Shown here: positions 8,484 to 17,142 of the stretch, piece after piece | Numbering within the stretch: position 1 is the first letter of the stretch | How the letters are laid out: each line of letters begins with the position of its first letter | Source: Streptomyces sp. Ru71 | GTDB lineage: Bacteria > Actinomycetota > Actinomycetes > Streptomycetales > Streptomycetaceae | Direction: 5' to 3' | NCBI RefSeq assembly: GCF_002920535.1 | Contig: NZ_PQSS01000033.1 | Coordinates: forward strand, 1-64,000 | DNA: 64,000 bases | Notes under the pieces: model-generated | Databases searched by the model: none | What the model was told of the DNA's origin: nothing | The model's input: the letters and a program-made list of their open reading frames with translations, nothing else | Program-made: the position numbers and the translations under genes

Positions 8484-8771
8484 ATGACGACGCACACCGC
8501 ACTGGACGCCGAGTTCACCGCCGTCCTGCGCAAGAGCCCCGCCCAGGGCGGCTGGACCTATCTGGTCTGGCCCGATTCCGTCGGCTTCTTCGGCACCCGC
8601 GGACTGGTGAAGGTCCGCGGGACCGTCGACGGCCACCCGTTCGAGAGCTCCTTCATGGCGCTCGGGGACGGCACCCACAAGCTCCCCGTCAAGGCCGAGG
8701 TCCGCCGGGCCATCGGCAAGGAGGCGGGCGACACGGTGACCGTCCGGCTCACCGAGCGGCTCGGGCGCTGA
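8484..8771 (+). CDS. DUF1905 domain protein
   Basis: The 95-residue protein fits DUF1905 from end to end: FTAVLRKSPAQGGWTYLVWP, a central strand RGTVDGHPFESSFMALGDG, and the closing KAEVRRAIGKEAGDTVTVRL. It resembles the small beta-barrel half of DUF1905/YdeI-type proteins and has no known enzymatic motif. The start ATG follows CGGAGGACATC, a strong ribosome-binding site. It is about 110 bases after the NTF2-like gene and may be co-transcribed. Function is unknown. Confidence 0.88.
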   Translation: MTTHTALDAEFTAVLRKSPAQGGWTYLVWPDSVGFFGTRGLVKVRGTVDGHPFESSFMALGDGTHKLPVKAEVRRAIGKEAGDTVTVRLTERLGR

Positions 8772-8812
8772 ACAGCCGCCTCAGCCGCCTGCGCACCGCC
8801 CGGGAAATCGGC

Positions 8813-9805
8813 TCAGCCTTTGATCGCCGCGTCGATCCGGGCCAGTTCCTCGGCGTCGAAGTCGAGGTTGCCGGTCGCGGCCACGCTGTCGCGCAGCTGC
8901 TCCGGGCTGCTCGCGCCGACCAGCGCCGAGGTGACCCGGCCGCCGCGCAGCACCCAGGCCAGCGCCATCTGGGCCAGCGACTGGCCACGGGACTTGGCGA
9001 TGCCGTCCAGCTCGCGCAGGGACGCCACCAGGTCCGCGGTGACCGCGTCGCGCTGCAGGAAGGGGCTGTCGCTCGCCGCCCGGGAGTCCTCCGGGATGCC
9101 GTCCAGGTAACGGGCGGTGAGCAGGCCCTGCTCCAGCGGCGAGTAGGCGATGGAGCCGACCTGGAGCTCGTCGAGGGCGTCCAGCAGACCGCCCTCCTCG
9201 GGGCGGCGGTCCAGCATCGAGTAGCGCGGCTGGTGGATCAGCAGCGGCGTGCCGAGGTCGGCCAGGATCCGGGCCGCCTCGCGGGTCTGCTCCGCCGAGT
9301 AGTTGGAGACGCCGACGTACAGGGCCTTGCCCTGCTGGACGGCCGAGTGCAGCGCGCCCATCGTCTCCTCCAGCGGAGTCTCCGGATCGGGCCGGTGCGA
9401 GTAGAAGATGTCGACGTACTCCAGGCCCATCCGCTTCAGGCTCTGGTCCAGCGAGGACAGCAGGTACTTGCGCGAGCCCCACTCGCCGTACGGGCCCGGC
9501 CACATCAGATAGCCGGCCTTGGTGGAGATCACCAGCTCGTCCCGGTAGGCCGCGAAGTCGTCCCTCAGCGCCTCACCCAGGGCCAGCTCGGCGGCGCCGG
9601 GCGGCGGTCCGTAGTTGTTGGCCAGGTCGAAGTGGGTGACGCCCAGGTCGAAGGCGGTGCGCAGGATGGCCCGCTGGGTCTCGACCGGGCGGTCCGGGCC
9701 GAAGTTGTGCCACAGTCCGAGCGACAGCGCCGGGAGTTTCAGGCCGCTGCGTCCGGTGCGCCGGTAGGGCATGTCCGCGTAGCGGTCGGGGTGTGCGGTG
9801 TACAA
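8813..9805 (-). CDS. Aldo/keto reductase, YghZ/GpR type
   Basis: The product (about 330 residues) is a TIM-barrel NADPH-dependent aldo/keto reductase. The N-terminus YRRTGRSGLKLPALSLGLWHNFG and LANNYGPPPGAAE are close to E. coli YghZ (L-glyceraldehyde 3-phosphate reductase); the catalytic region includes DLANNYG, STKAGY and SHRPDP. I prefer the TTG at 9805 as start because GGAG sits five bases upstream and this matches the short YghZ N-terminus. An in-frame ATG at 9859 would add 18 residues with no family similarity. It is divergent from a LysR gene with a palindrome between them, so LysR probably regulates it. The physiological aldehyde is not known. Confidence 0.88.
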   Translation of the reverse strand: MYTAHPDRYADMPYRRTGRSGLKLPALSLGLWHNFGPDRPVETQRAILRTAFDLGVTHFDLANNYGPPPGAAELALGEALRDDFAAYRDELVISTKAGYLMWPGPYGEWGSRKYLLSSLDQSLKRMGLEYVDIFYSHRPDPETPLEETMGALHSAVQQGKALYVGVSNYSAEQTREAARILADLGTPLLIHQPRYSMLDRRPEEGGLLDALDELQVGSIAYSPLEQGLLTARYLDGIPEDSRAASDSPFLQRDAVTADLVASLRELDGIAKSRGQSLAQMALAWVLRGGRVTSALVGASSPEQLRDSVAATGNLDFDAEELARIDAAIKG

Positions 9806-9893
9806 CGCGACTCCATGAGGGGTGAGGCACGGATCCGGTTCGTGGAAACCGCTACCCACTCTGGCCTGACCTGGGGGCAGTGGTCCAACAGAA

Positions 9894-9909
9894 GAATCCG
9901 ATGGGATTC
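9894..9909. promoter_or_regulatory. Palindromic operator between aldo/keto reductase and lysR
   Basis: GAATCC-GATG-GGATTC is a perfect 6-bp inverted repeat in the divergent gap, 20 bases before the lysR ATG. Position and symmetry fit a LysR-type binding site. A -10-like TACGCT (9916-9921) lies between it and the lysR ATG. Confidence 0.6.
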
Positions 9910-9929
9910 AGCGGCTACGCTGCTCAATC

Positions 9930-10814
9930 ATGGAACTGCGCCATCTCCAGCACTTCGTGGCGGTCGCCGAGGACCAGCACTTCACCCGGGCGGCCGAACG
10001 CCTGCTGGTGTCCCAGTCCGGGCTCTCGGCCTCGATCCGCGCCCTGGAGCGGGAGTTGCAGACCCCGCTGTTCGTGCGCACCACCCGCCGGGTCACCCTG
10101 ACCGAGGCCGGGCGGGCGCTGCTGCGGGAGGCGGAGCGCATCCTGGCCGGCGTGCGGGCCGCGCACGAGGCGGTCGCCGCGGTGCAGGGCGTGCTGCGCG
10201 GCACGCTGTCGCTGGGCACCGAGCAGTGCATCGCCGGGGTGAACGTGGCCGGGCTGCTGGCGGCCTTCCGGCGGCGGCATCCGGACGTCGAGATCCGGCT
10301 GCGGCAGACCGGCTCGGGCGCGCTGGCCGAGGAGGTCGCGGCCGGGCGGCTGGACTGCGCCTTCGCCTACCGCACCCAGGCCGACACCGACCAGCTGCGC
10401 TCGGTCGCGCTGGCCGGCGAGCCGACGACGGTGCTGTGCCATCCCACGCACCGGCTGGCCGAGGCCGGCGCCCCGGTCACGCTCGACGACCTGGACGGCG
10501 AGGTCTTCGTCGACTTCCACCCCGACTGGGGGCCGCGCCGCGCCACCGACGCCGCGTTCGCCGCCGCGGGCGTACGGCGCACGGTCGCGCTGGAGGTGAA
10601 CGACGTGCACAGCCTGCTGGACCTGGTCGACGAGAACCTCGGCATCGCCGTCGTACCGCGCCACTTCCGCCACAAACGGCCGTCGCTGACCGCGCTGCCG
10701 GTCAAGGGCGCGGACCGCCCGGCCTACGAGACGGTGGCCCTGCTGCCGCCCGCCCAGTCCACCAGCCCGGCGGCACGGGCGCTGATGGCGCTGGGCGAGA
10801 TCCGGGGGGCGTGA
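9930..10814 (+). CDS. LysR-family transcriptional regulator
   Basis: This 294-residue regulator has a winged helix-turn-helix at residues 1-60 (MELRHLQHFVAVAEDQHFTR, then ERLLVSQSGLSASIRALER), a linker helix, and a periplasmic-binding-protein-like effector domain at about 90-290. The ATG at 9930 has no ribosome-binding site, while a TACGCT -10-like box ends 8 bases upstream, so the message may be leaderless. Divergence from the aldo/keto reductase with a perfect palindrome between them is the standard LysR arrangement. Its last 27 bases belong to a four-copy 42-bp tandem repeat that runs past the stop codon. Confidence 0.93.
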   Translation: MELRHLQHFVAVAEDQHFTRAAERLLVSQSGLSASIRALERELQTPLFVRTTRRVTLTEAGRALLREAERILAGVRAAHEAVAAVQGVLRGTLSLGTEQCIAGVNVAGLLAAFRRRHPDVEIRLRQTGSGALAEEVAAGRLDCAFAYRTQADTDQLRSVALAGEPTTVLCHPTHRLAEAGAPVTLDDLDGEVFVDFHPDWGPRRATDAAFAAAGVRRTVALEVNDVHSLLDLVDENLGIAVVPRHFRHKRPSLTALPVKGADRPAYETVALLPPAQSTSPAARALMALGEIRGA

Positions 10815-10951
10815 GCGCGGGCGCTGGTCGCGCTGGGCGAGATCCGGGGAGCGTGAGCGCGGGCGCTGGTCGCGCTGGGCGAGATCCGGGGAGCGTGAGC
10901 GCGGGCGCTGGTCGCGCTGGGCGAGATCCGCCGGGCGTGAGCGCGGGCGCC
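10788..10951. repeat. Four-copy 42-bp tandem repeat spanning the lysR stop codon
   Basis: Units start at 10788, 10830, 10872 and 10914 with GCGCTGGGCGAGATCCG; each contains a GCGTGAGC, and the first TGA is the lysR stop. The copies are nearly identical, with a few substitutions in the first and fourth. Because 42 is a multiple of three, each later copy carries a TGA in the lysR frame. Confidence 0.95.
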
Positions 10952-11017
10952 GCCGAGGCGCCCGGGAACCTCCGGGAACGGGGAGCGGCCGCGCGCGGAC
11001 TGCGCGATGGTGGACCC

Positions 11018-11527
11018 ATGCATGCGAAGGACATCCTCATCGACGGCTACGGCCGCATCCAGGAAGAAGTCCATGCCGCCGTCGAGGGGCTGGGTCCGCA
11101 GGACCTCACCGCCCGCCCCTCCGCCGACGCCAACTCCGTCGCCTGGCTGATCTGGCATCTCACCCGGGTCCAGGACGACCACATCGCCGACGCCTTCGAC
11201 CTGGACCAGGTGTGGCTGGCCCAGGACTGGGAGAAACGGTTCGGCCTCGACCTGCCCCGCCGGGACACCGGGTACGGGCACACCTCCGCGAAGGTCGCCA
11301 AGGTCCGGGTCGAGAGCCCCGAGCTGCTCACCGGCTACTACGACGCCGTGCACGAGCAGACGCTCACGGCCCTGCGCTCGCTGGCCGCCAAGGACCTGGA
11401 ACGCGTCGTGGACGAGCGCTGGGACCCGCCGGTCACCCTCGGCGTGCGCCTGGTCAGCGTCCTGTCCGACGATCTCCAGCACGTCGGACAGGCCGCCTAC
11501 GTCCGGGGGCTGCTTCAGAGCGCGTAG
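11018..11527 (+). CDS. DinB-family four-helix protein
   Basis: The 169-residue protein fits the DinB/DfsB-like (DUF664-type) fold: SVAWLIWHLTRVQDDHIAD in helix 2 and LSDDLQHVGQAAYVRGLL in helix 4 supply the histidines that usually form the metal site. Many such actinobacterial proteins are mycothiol-dependent or stress-related; I cannot say which applies. The ATG at 11018 begins MHAKDILIDGYG. The same frame is open far upstream through the 42-bp repeats, but that is not coding. Its last 13 bases overlap the convergent adenosine deaminase. Confidence 0.88.
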   Translation: MHAKDILIDGYGRIQEEVHAAVEGLGPQDLTARPSADANSVAWLIWHLTRVQDDHIADAFDLDQVWLAQDWEKRFGLDLPRRDTGYGHTSAKVAKVRVESPELLTGYYDAVHEQTLTALRSLAAKDLERVVDERWDPPVTLGVRLVSVLSDDLQHVGQAAYVRGLLQSA

Positions 11528-12579
11528 CCCGGCAGGATCACGTCCTCGATGAGGGCCTTGCGCTCGTCGAACGGGATGAACGCGCTCTTGACGGCGTTGA
11601 CCGTGACGGTGCGCAGGTCCTCGACGGTCCAGCCGGCCTGTTCCACCAGCAGGGACATCTCGCGGGTCATCGTCGTCCCGGACACCAGGCGGTTGTCGGT
11701 GTTGAGCGTGACGCGGAAGCCGAGGTCCTTCAGGGCGGTGATCGGGTGCTCGGCTATGGAGGCGGCGCAGCCCGTCTGCAGGTTGGAGGTCGGGCACATC
11801 TCCAGCGCGATCCGCCGGTCGCGGACCCAGGAGGCGAGGCGGCCCAGCTTGCCGTCGACGATGTCCTCGGTGAGCCGCACACCGTGCCCGATGCGCTGCG
11901 CGCCGCACACCTGCAGGGCCTGGTGGATGCTGGGCAGGCCGTGCGCCTCACCGGCGTGGATGGTGAACGGCACGCTCTCGCGGCGCAGGTGCTCGAAGGC
12001 GGCGAGGTGGTCGGCGGGCGGGAAGCCGTCCTCGGCGCCGGCGATGTCGAAGCCGACGACACCGGCGTCGCGGTAGGCGACGGCCAGGTCGGCGGCCTCG
12101 CGGACCCGGTCGAACATGCGCATGCCGCACAGCAGGGTGCCGACGCGGACCGGCGTTCCGGCGGCGGCCGCCTTGGCCATACCGGCGGCGAGGCCCTCCT
12201 GGACCGTCTCCACGACCTCGCTCATGGCCAGCCCGCCCCGGGTGTTCAGCTCGGGGGCGTAGCGGACCTCGGCGTAGACGACGCCGTCGGCGGCGAGGTC
12301 GAGGACGTACTCCTCGGCGGTGCGCAGCAGGCCCTCACGGGTCTGCATCACGGCGAGGGTGTGCTCGAAGGTGGCGATGTAACGGACCAGGTCACCGGAG
12401 TTGGCGGCCTCGTAGTACCAGGCGGCCAGCTCGTCGGGGTCGGTGGTGGGCAGCGTGTGGCCGACCTCGGCGGCCAGCTCCACGACGGTGGCGGGGCGCA
12501 GGCCGCCGTCGAGGTGGTCGTGCAGGACGGCCTTGGGGAGGCGGCGGATCACATCGCTGTCTACGCGCGTAGCGTTCAT
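11515..12579 (-). CDS. add: Adenosine deaminase
   Basis: The 354-residue TIM-barrel amidohydrolase deaminates adenosine/deoxyadenosine to inosine in purine salvage. Visible residues are the zinc-binding HxH in VLHDHLDGG near the N-terminus, HAGE in mid-barrel, the GHG motif in QRIGHGVRL, and the late metal-site aspartate in LNTDNRLVSGT. Length is normal. The ATG at 12579 is followed by MNATRVDSDVIRRLPKAVLH. It lies 48 bases downstream of a VOC gene on the same strand, so they may be co-transcribed. The 3' end overlaps the convergent dinB-like gene. Confidence 0.93.
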   Translation of the reverse strand: MNATRVDSDVIRRLPKAVLHDHLDGGLRPATVVELAAEVGHTLPTTDPDELAAWYYEAANSGDLVRYIATFEHTLAVMQTREGLLRTAEEYVLDLAADGVVYAEVRYAPELNTRGGLAMSEVVETVQEGLAAGMAKAAAAGTPVRVGTLLCGMRMFDRVREAADLAVAYRDAGVVGFDIAGAEDGFPPADHLAAFEHLRRESVPFTIHAGEAHGLPSIHQALQVCGAQRIGHGVRLTEDIVDGKLGRLASWVRDRRIALEMCPTSNLQTGCAASIAEHPITALKDLGFRVTLNTDNRLVSGTTMTREMSLLVEQAGWTVEDLRTVTVNAVKSAFIPFDERKALIEDVILPGYAL

Positions 12580-12627
12580 GGCGGGTCTTTCCTTGAGCGG
12601 GGAGGTTCCAAAAGGGCGGGGCCGGAC

Positions 12628-13020
12628 TCAGCCGGCGGGCTGCAGCAGGTCCCAGCGGTTGCCGTACAGGTCCTGGAAGACCGCGACGGTGCCGTACGGC
12701 TCATGCCGCGGCTCCTCCAGGAAGGTCACGCCGGCCGCCGTCATACGGGCGTGGTCGCGGGCGAAGTCGTCGGTGTGCAGGAAGAAGCCGACACGCCCAC
12801 CGGTCTGGTCGCCGACGCGGGCCGCCTGGGTCTCACCCTTGGCCCGGGCCAGCAGCAGGCCGGTCCCCGAGGTGCCGGCACCGGGCTCCACGACGACCCA
12901 GCGCGAGCCGTCGGGGCGCGGGGCGTCCTCGGCGAGCCGGAAGCCGAGGGCCTCGGTGTAGAAGCGGATCGCCTCGTCGTAGTCGTCGACGACGAGGGTG
13001 ACCAGGGCGATGCGTCTCAT
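12628..13020 (-). CDS. VOC (glyoxalase/bleomycin-resistance) superfamily protein
   Basis: This 130-residue protein has the paired beta-alpha-beta-beta-beta modules of VOC proteins: RIALVTLVVDDYDEAIRFYTEALGF at the start and DFARDHARMTAAGVTFLEEPRHEPYG and FQDLYGNRWDLL in the second module. It lacks a clear catalytic signature beyond a C-terminal acidic/hydrophobic pocket, so it is either an unassigned metal-dependent enzyme or a binding protein. The ATG follows GGAAGGTTCCG. The preceding gap contains an AT-richer stretch (about 13050-13070) suitable for a promoter. Confidence 0.85.
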   Translation of the reverse strand: MRRIALVTLVVDDYDEAIRFYTEALGFRLAEDAPRPDGSRWVVVEPGAGTSGTGLLLARAKGETQAARVGDQTGGRVGFFLHTDDFARDHARMTAAGVTFLEEPRHEPYGTVAVFQDLYGNRWDLLQPAG

Positions 13021-13172
13021 CGGAACCTTCCGTGCGGGCGATTAGCGGGAGAGGTTATACGTAAAACGTCGCGGGCGCCAGCCGCGTCGGGGCGGACCTA
13101 GGACGAGAGGCCCGGTCCGCCCCCGACCACAGCCCCAGGTGCCGGCCGAAGCCGACGGCTACCGTCCCCGTC

Positions 13173-13631
13173 ATGAAGATCACCAAGGAGCCCCGCGACG
13201 CCGGGCAGCGCAAGCGGGATGTCCTGGCACGCCTGGGCCGTGAGCGGGACGTGTGGGTGGCGACGGCGGACTCCGCGGGCCTGCCGTGCCTGGTGGCCCT
13301 GTGGTTCGTCTGGCACGACGACTCGCTGTGGCTGTCGACCCGGCTCACCAACCCGACCGGCCGCAATCTGCGGGACGGCCGGCGCACCCGGCTGGCGCTC
13401 GGGGACACGCAGGACGTGGTGCTCATTGACGGGGAGGTGGAGCCCTACGGCGCCGCCGAGGTGCCGGCCGCGGCGGCCGAGGCGTTCATACGGCGGACGG
13501 GCTGGGATCCCCGGCGCGACAGCGCGTCGTACGCCTTCTTCCGGGTGCGGCCGGTCGCGGTCCAGGCGTGGCGGGGCACACACGAACTGCGGGAGCGGCA
13601 GGTGATGCGCGACGGGGTGTGGGTGATCTAG
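13173..13631 (+). CDS. PPOX-fold (pyridoxamine 5'-phosphate oxidase/F420-type) protein
   Basis: The 152-residue split-barrel protein contains RDVWVATADSAGLPCLVALWFVW and LWLSTRLTNPTGRNLRDGRRTRLALGD, the usual flavin or F420 binding core of PPOX family proteins. Such proteins in actinobacteria use FMN or F420 on diverse substrates; the specific cofactor cannot be read here. The ATG starts 20 bases after a run of G/C-rich DNA and lacks an obvious strong ribosome-binding site. It seems monocistronic. Confidence 0.85.
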   Translation: MKITKEPRDAGQRKRDVLARLGRERDVWVATADSAGLPCLVALWFVWHDDSLWLSTRLTNPTGRNLRDGRRTRLALGDTQDVVLIDGEVEPYGAAEVPAAAAEAFIRRTGWDPRRDSASYAFFRVRPVAVQAWRGTHELRERQVMRDGVWVI

Positions 13632-13739
13632 CCGCCCCCGCGTCACACGGTGCCCTCCTGAGGGTTACCCAGTGGTAATTCCCGGTGGTTTGATGTCCGG
13701 CGCCGCTGCCTCACGCCCCTTCACCCACAGGGAGATCCA

Positions 13740-14723
13740 GTGACGCTTCCCGCACCGCGCCGCACCCTTGGCGCCGTCGTGCTCGCCCTCGCCCTGCCCG
13801 CCGCCGCACTGGCCGGCGCGGCGCCCGCGGCCGCGGCCGATCCCGCCCCGGCGCTCAGGGTGCTGACGTACAACACCTTCCTGATGAGCAAGAACCTGTA
13901 CCCGAACTGGGGCCAGGACCACCGGGCCGCCGAGATCCCGAAGGCGCCCTTCTTCCACGGCAACGACGTCGTGGTGCTGCAGGAGGCCTTCGACAACTCC
14001 GCCTCCGACGCGCTGAAGAGCGCCGCCGCGAGCGAGTACCCGTACCAGACACCGGTGGTCGGGCGGAGCAAGGACGGCTGGGACGCGACCGGCGGCGCGT
14101 ACTCGGCGACGACGCCGGAGGACGGCGGCGTGACCGTGCTGAGCAAGTGGCCCGTCCTGCGCAAGGAGCAGTACGTCTACCAGGACGCCTGCGGGGCGGA
14201 CTGGTGGTCCAACAAGGGCTTCGCGTACGTCGTGTTGAACGTCAACGGCACCAAGGTGCATGTCGTCGGCACGCACGCGCAGTCGACCGACCCGGGCTGC
14301 GACGCGGGTGAGGCCGCGGCGATGCGCAGCCGGCAGTTCAAGGCGATCGACGCCTTCCTCGACGCGAAGAACATCCCGGCGAACGAGGAGGTACTGATCG
14401 CCGGCGACATGAACGTCGACTCGCGCAGCGCCGAGTACGGCTCGATGCTCACCGACGCGGGGCTGGTCGGGGCCGACGCCCGCACCGGGCACCCGTACTC
14501 CTTCGACACGCAGGAGAACTCGATCGCCCGCTACCGCTACCCCAGTGACCCGCGCGAGGACCTGGACCACGTGCTCTTCCGCGCGGGTCACGCCCGCCCG
14601 GCGGTGTGGCGGAACGAGGTGGTCAAGGAGCAGTCGGCGCCCTGGACGGTGTCCAGCTGGGGCACCGACTACACCTACACCAACCTCTCCGACCACTACC
14701 CGGTGACTGGGTACGCCGGCTAG
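13740..14723 (+). CDS. sph: Secreted sphingomyelinase C-type phosphodiesterase
   Basis: The 327-residue protein has a Sec signal peptide (about 1-33, AGAAPAAAADP) followed by an endonuclease/exonuclease/phosphatase domain. Active-site residues are seen as YNTFL at the start, the metal-binding Glu in VLQEAFDN, the Asp/Asn pair in GDMNVDS, and the Asp-His in LSDHYPV. This arrangement is that of bacterial sphingomyelin phosphodiesterases, which split sphingomyelin to ceramide and phosphocholine. The GTG at 13740 follows GGGAG. It overlaps the convergent aldo/keto reductase by four bases. Sequence length and motifs support the function, although natural substrates of Streptomyces homologues are less certain. 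Confidence 0.87.
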   Translation: MTLPAPRRTLGAVVLALALPAAALAGAAPAAAADPAPALRVLTYNTFLMSKNLYPNWGQDHRAAEIPKAPFFHGNDVVVLQEAFDNSASDALKSAAASEYPYQTPVVGRSKDGWDATGGAYSATTPEDGGVTVLSKWPVLRKEQYVYQDACGADWWSNKGFAYVVLNVNGTKVHVVGTHAQSTDPGCDAGEAAAMRSRQFKAIDAFLDAKNIPANEEVLIAGDMNVDSRSAEYGSMLTDAGLVGADARTGHPYSFDTQENSIARYRYPSDPREDLDHVLFRAGHARPAVWRNEVVKEQSAPWTVSSWGTDYTYTNLSDHYPVTGYAG

Positions 14724-15625
14724 GAGTCGGCCCGGTACAGGCCGTCGAGCCGGGACAGCTCGTCGTCCGTCAGGCGCAGGGCGCCCGCCGCCACGTTCTC
14801 GGCCAGGTGGTCGGGGTTGCCGGTGCCGGGGATGGCGAGCACGTGCGGGCCCTGGTGCAGCGTCCAGGCGAGGCGGACCTGTGCCGGGCTCGCGCCGTGG
14901 GCGCGGGCGACGGCGAGCACCTCGGCGTCGTGCGCGGACGTGGCGCCCTGCTCGCCGGCCTCACCGGCGACGGCGTAGAACGGCACGAAGGCGATGCCCG
15001 CCTCGCCGCACAGGCGCAGCAGTTCCTCGCTCTCGGGGGTGCGGTGGTCGAGTCCGTAGCGGTTCTGCACGGACACGACCGGCGCGATGGCCTGCGCCTC
15101 GGCGAGATGGCGGGGCGAGACGTTGGAGATGCCCAGGTGGCGGACCAGGCCGGCTTCGCGCAGCTCGGCCAGGGCGCCGAAGTGCTCGCTGATCGACTCC
15201 TGCCGCATGCGGCGCAGATAGACGAGGTCGAGGTGGTCGCGGCCGAGCTGGCGCAGGTTCTCCTCGACGTGACCGCGCAGTTCGTCGGGGCGGGCGGAGG
15301 TTCCCCACTCCCCCGTGTAGGTGCGGAACGGGCCGACCTTGGTGGCGATCACCAGGTTCTCGCGATACGGCGACAGCGCGCTGTTGATGATCTCGTTGGC
15401 GGAGCGCAGCGAGGAGAAGTAGAAGGCGGCCGTGTCGATGTGGTCGACGCCGAGCTCGATCGCCTTGCGCAGGACGGCTATGGACCGGTTCCGGTCGCTC
15501 GGGGTGCCGTGGTGGAAGGCGGCGCTGCCCGTCAGCCGCATCGCGCCGAAGCCGACGCGGCTGACGGTGAGATCGCCGAGTGTCCAGGTGCCCGCGTGGT
15601 CTGCGGTGATCGTTTCCGTGGTCAT
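14720..15625 (-). CDS. Aldo/keto reductase
   Basis: The 301-residue enzyme is a TIM-barrel NAD(P)H-dependent oxidoreductase. The N-terminus has DLTVSRVGFGAMRLTG; the catalytic tetrad region includes DHIDTAAFY (Asp, Tyr) and IATKVGP (Lys), and the cofactor loop is IPGTGNPDHLAENV. It differs from the YghZ-type enzyme nearby. It is preceded by an aldehyde dehydrogenase (28-base gap, same strand), so the pair may jointly detoxify or interconvert aldehydes, an inference from context. The 3' end overlaps the sphingomyelinase gene by four bases. Confidence 0.9.
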   Translation of the reverse strand: MTTETITADHAGTWTLGDLTVSRVGFGAMRLTGSAAFHHGTPSDRNRSIAVLRKAIELGVDHIDTAAFYFSSLRSANEIINSALSPYRENLVIATKVGPFRTYTGEWGTSARPDELRGHVEENLRQLGRDHLDLVYLRRMRQESISEHFGALAELREAGLVRHLGISNVSPRHLAEAQAIAPVVSVQNRYGLDHRTPESEELLRLCGEAGIAFVPFYAVAGEAGEQGATSAHDAEVLAVARAHGASPAQVRLAWTLHQGPHVLAIPGTGNPDHLAENVAAGALRLTDDELSRLDGLYRADS

Positions 15626-15652
15626 CGGCGGATCCTATCCGTGCGGCAGGCG

Positions 15653-16969
15653 TCAGAGCGGCTTGCTCAGGACGGCCTTGCGGTGGCTGAAGGTCTCCAG
15701 CGAGTAGCGGCCGTGGTAGCTGCCCATGCCGCTCTCGCCGACGCCGCCGAACGGCAGGTCGGAGACGGTGAGATGGGCGAGCGGCAGGCCGTGGCCCAGT
15801 CCGCCGGAGGAGGTCTCGGCGGCGATGCGCCGGCGGGTGTCGTCGGAGTCGGAGAAGACGTACAGGGCGAGCGGCTTGTCCCGGTCGTTGATGAAGTCGA
15901 CGGCCTCGTCCAGGCCCGCGACGGTGACGATCGGCAGGATCGGTCCGAAGATCTCCTCCTGCATCACCGGCGCCTCGGGGTCGACGTCGGCCAGGACGGT
16001 CGGCGCGATGTACTTCTCGGCCCGGTCGCCGGCGCCGCCGGTGACCACGCGGCCGGAGTCGAGCAGGGCGGAGAGCCGGTCGAAGTGGCGCTCGTTGACG
16101 ATGCGGCTGTAGTGCGGGGCGCTGCGCGGGTCGGCGCCGTAGGCCTTCTCGACGGCGGCGGCGAGCGCCGGTTCGAGGGCGGCGGCCGTGGCCGGGTCGG
16201 TCAGCACGTAGTCGGGGGCGACGCAGGTCTGGCCGGCGTTGAGGAACTTGCCGCGTACCAGCCGGTCGGCGACGACGTCGAGGTCGACGCCCGCGTCGAC
16301 GAATGCCGGGGACTTGCCGCCCAGTTCGAGGGTGACCGGGGTGAGGTGCTCGGCGGCGGCCCGCATGACGATACGGCCGACGGCGCCGTTGCCGGTGTAG
16401 AAGATGTGGTCGAACCGCTCGGCGAGCAGGGCCGTGGTCTCCGCGACGCCGCCCTCGACGACGGCGACGGCGTCGGTGTCGAGGTGGGCGGGCAGCAGCC
16501 GGGCCAGTGCGGCGGAGGTGGCCGGTGCCAGCTCGCTGGGCTTGACGATCACGGCGTTGCCGGCGGCGAGGGCGCCCACCAGCGGGGCGAGCAGGAGCTG
16601 GGCGGGGTAGTTCCAGGGCGCGATGACGAGGACGACGCCGAGCGGGTCGTACTGCGTCCAGGCGGTGGCGTCGGTGCCGAGGTGGGGCGGGACGGGGGCG
16701 GGCTCCGGGCGCAGCCAGGTGTCGAGGTGGTCGAGGGTGTGGTCGATCTCCCGGATCGTGAAGTCGATCTCCGTGCGGTAGGCCTCCGCCTCGCTCTTGC
16801 CGAGGTCGGTGTGGAGGGCGGCGGCCAGCTCGGCGCCCTGGTCGGTGAGCATCGCGCGCAGGGCGCGCAGCTGGGCGGTGCGCCATGCGACGGGCTTGGT
16901 GCGGCCGGTGCGGAACGTGGCGCGCAGCCGGGCGACGGTGCCGGTGATCTGCTCGGGGGTCTGGTTCAC
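15653..16969 (-). CDS. Aldehyde dehydrogenase (ALDH3-type)
   Basis: The 438-residue protein is shorter than classical ALDH1/2 and has the ALDH3/coniferyl-aldehyde-type C-terminus, including LPFGGVGESGMGSYHG and a SHRKAV end. Motifs include the catalytic Cys in NAGQTCVAPDYV, Glu in LELGGKSPAFV, and the cofactor segment APWNYPAQL. It oxidises aldehydes to acids with NAD(P)+. The GTG at 16969 sits behind a strong GAGGAGG. It is the first gene of a pair with an aldo/keto reductase. Substrate is not determined. Confidence 0.92.
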   Translation of the reverse strand: MNQTPEQITGTVARLRATFRTGRTKPVAWRTAQLRALRAMLTDQGAELAAALHTDLGKSEAEAYRTEIDFTIREIDHTLDHLDTWLRPEPAPVPPHLGTDATAWTQYDPLGVVLVIAPWNYPAQLLLAPLVGALAAGNAVIVKPSELAPATSAALARLLPAHLDTDAVAVVEGGVAETTALLAERFDHIFYTGNGAVGRIVMRAAAEHLTPVTLELGGKSPAFVDAGVDLDVVADRLVRGKFLNAGQTCVAPDYVLTDPATAAALEPALAAAVEKAYGADPRSAPHYSRIVNERHFDRLSALLDSGRVVTGGAGDRAEKYIAPTVLADVDPEAPVMQEEIFGPILPIVTVAGLDEAVDFINDRDKPLALYVFSDSDDTRRRIAAETSSGGLGHGLPLAHLTVSDLPFGGVGESGMGSYHGRYSLETFSHRKAVLSKPL

Positions 16970-17046
16970 GATGCCTCCTCGGTAGGTGCAGTTGCCAACC
17001 TTTCAGGTACCGAAATGAATTCCCAGAGGCCGGCACAGTGATCGGC

Positions 17047-17142
17047 CTCACGTGCCCGTCCCGCATCGCCGCTCCGAACTCACGTCGCCGGCCCACACCG
17101 GCGCCGCGGGCTCACGTGACCAGCTCCCGCCGGCGCCGCTCC
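17047..17142. repeat. Three degenerate 32-bp repeats at the ECF sigma stop codon
   Basis: CTCACGT recurs at 17047, 17079 and 17111, exactly 32 bases apart, and the following sequence is also similar (CGCCGCTCC, CGCCGCGGG and CGCCGCTCC at the unit ends). The last copy includes the sigma gene stop (TCA, 17112-17114). Confidence 0.6.

Noticed and set aside
10822..10955. Possible CRISPR array in the lysR/dinB gap
   Set aside because: The 42-bp units are contiguous, with no spacers, and include the end of lysR.
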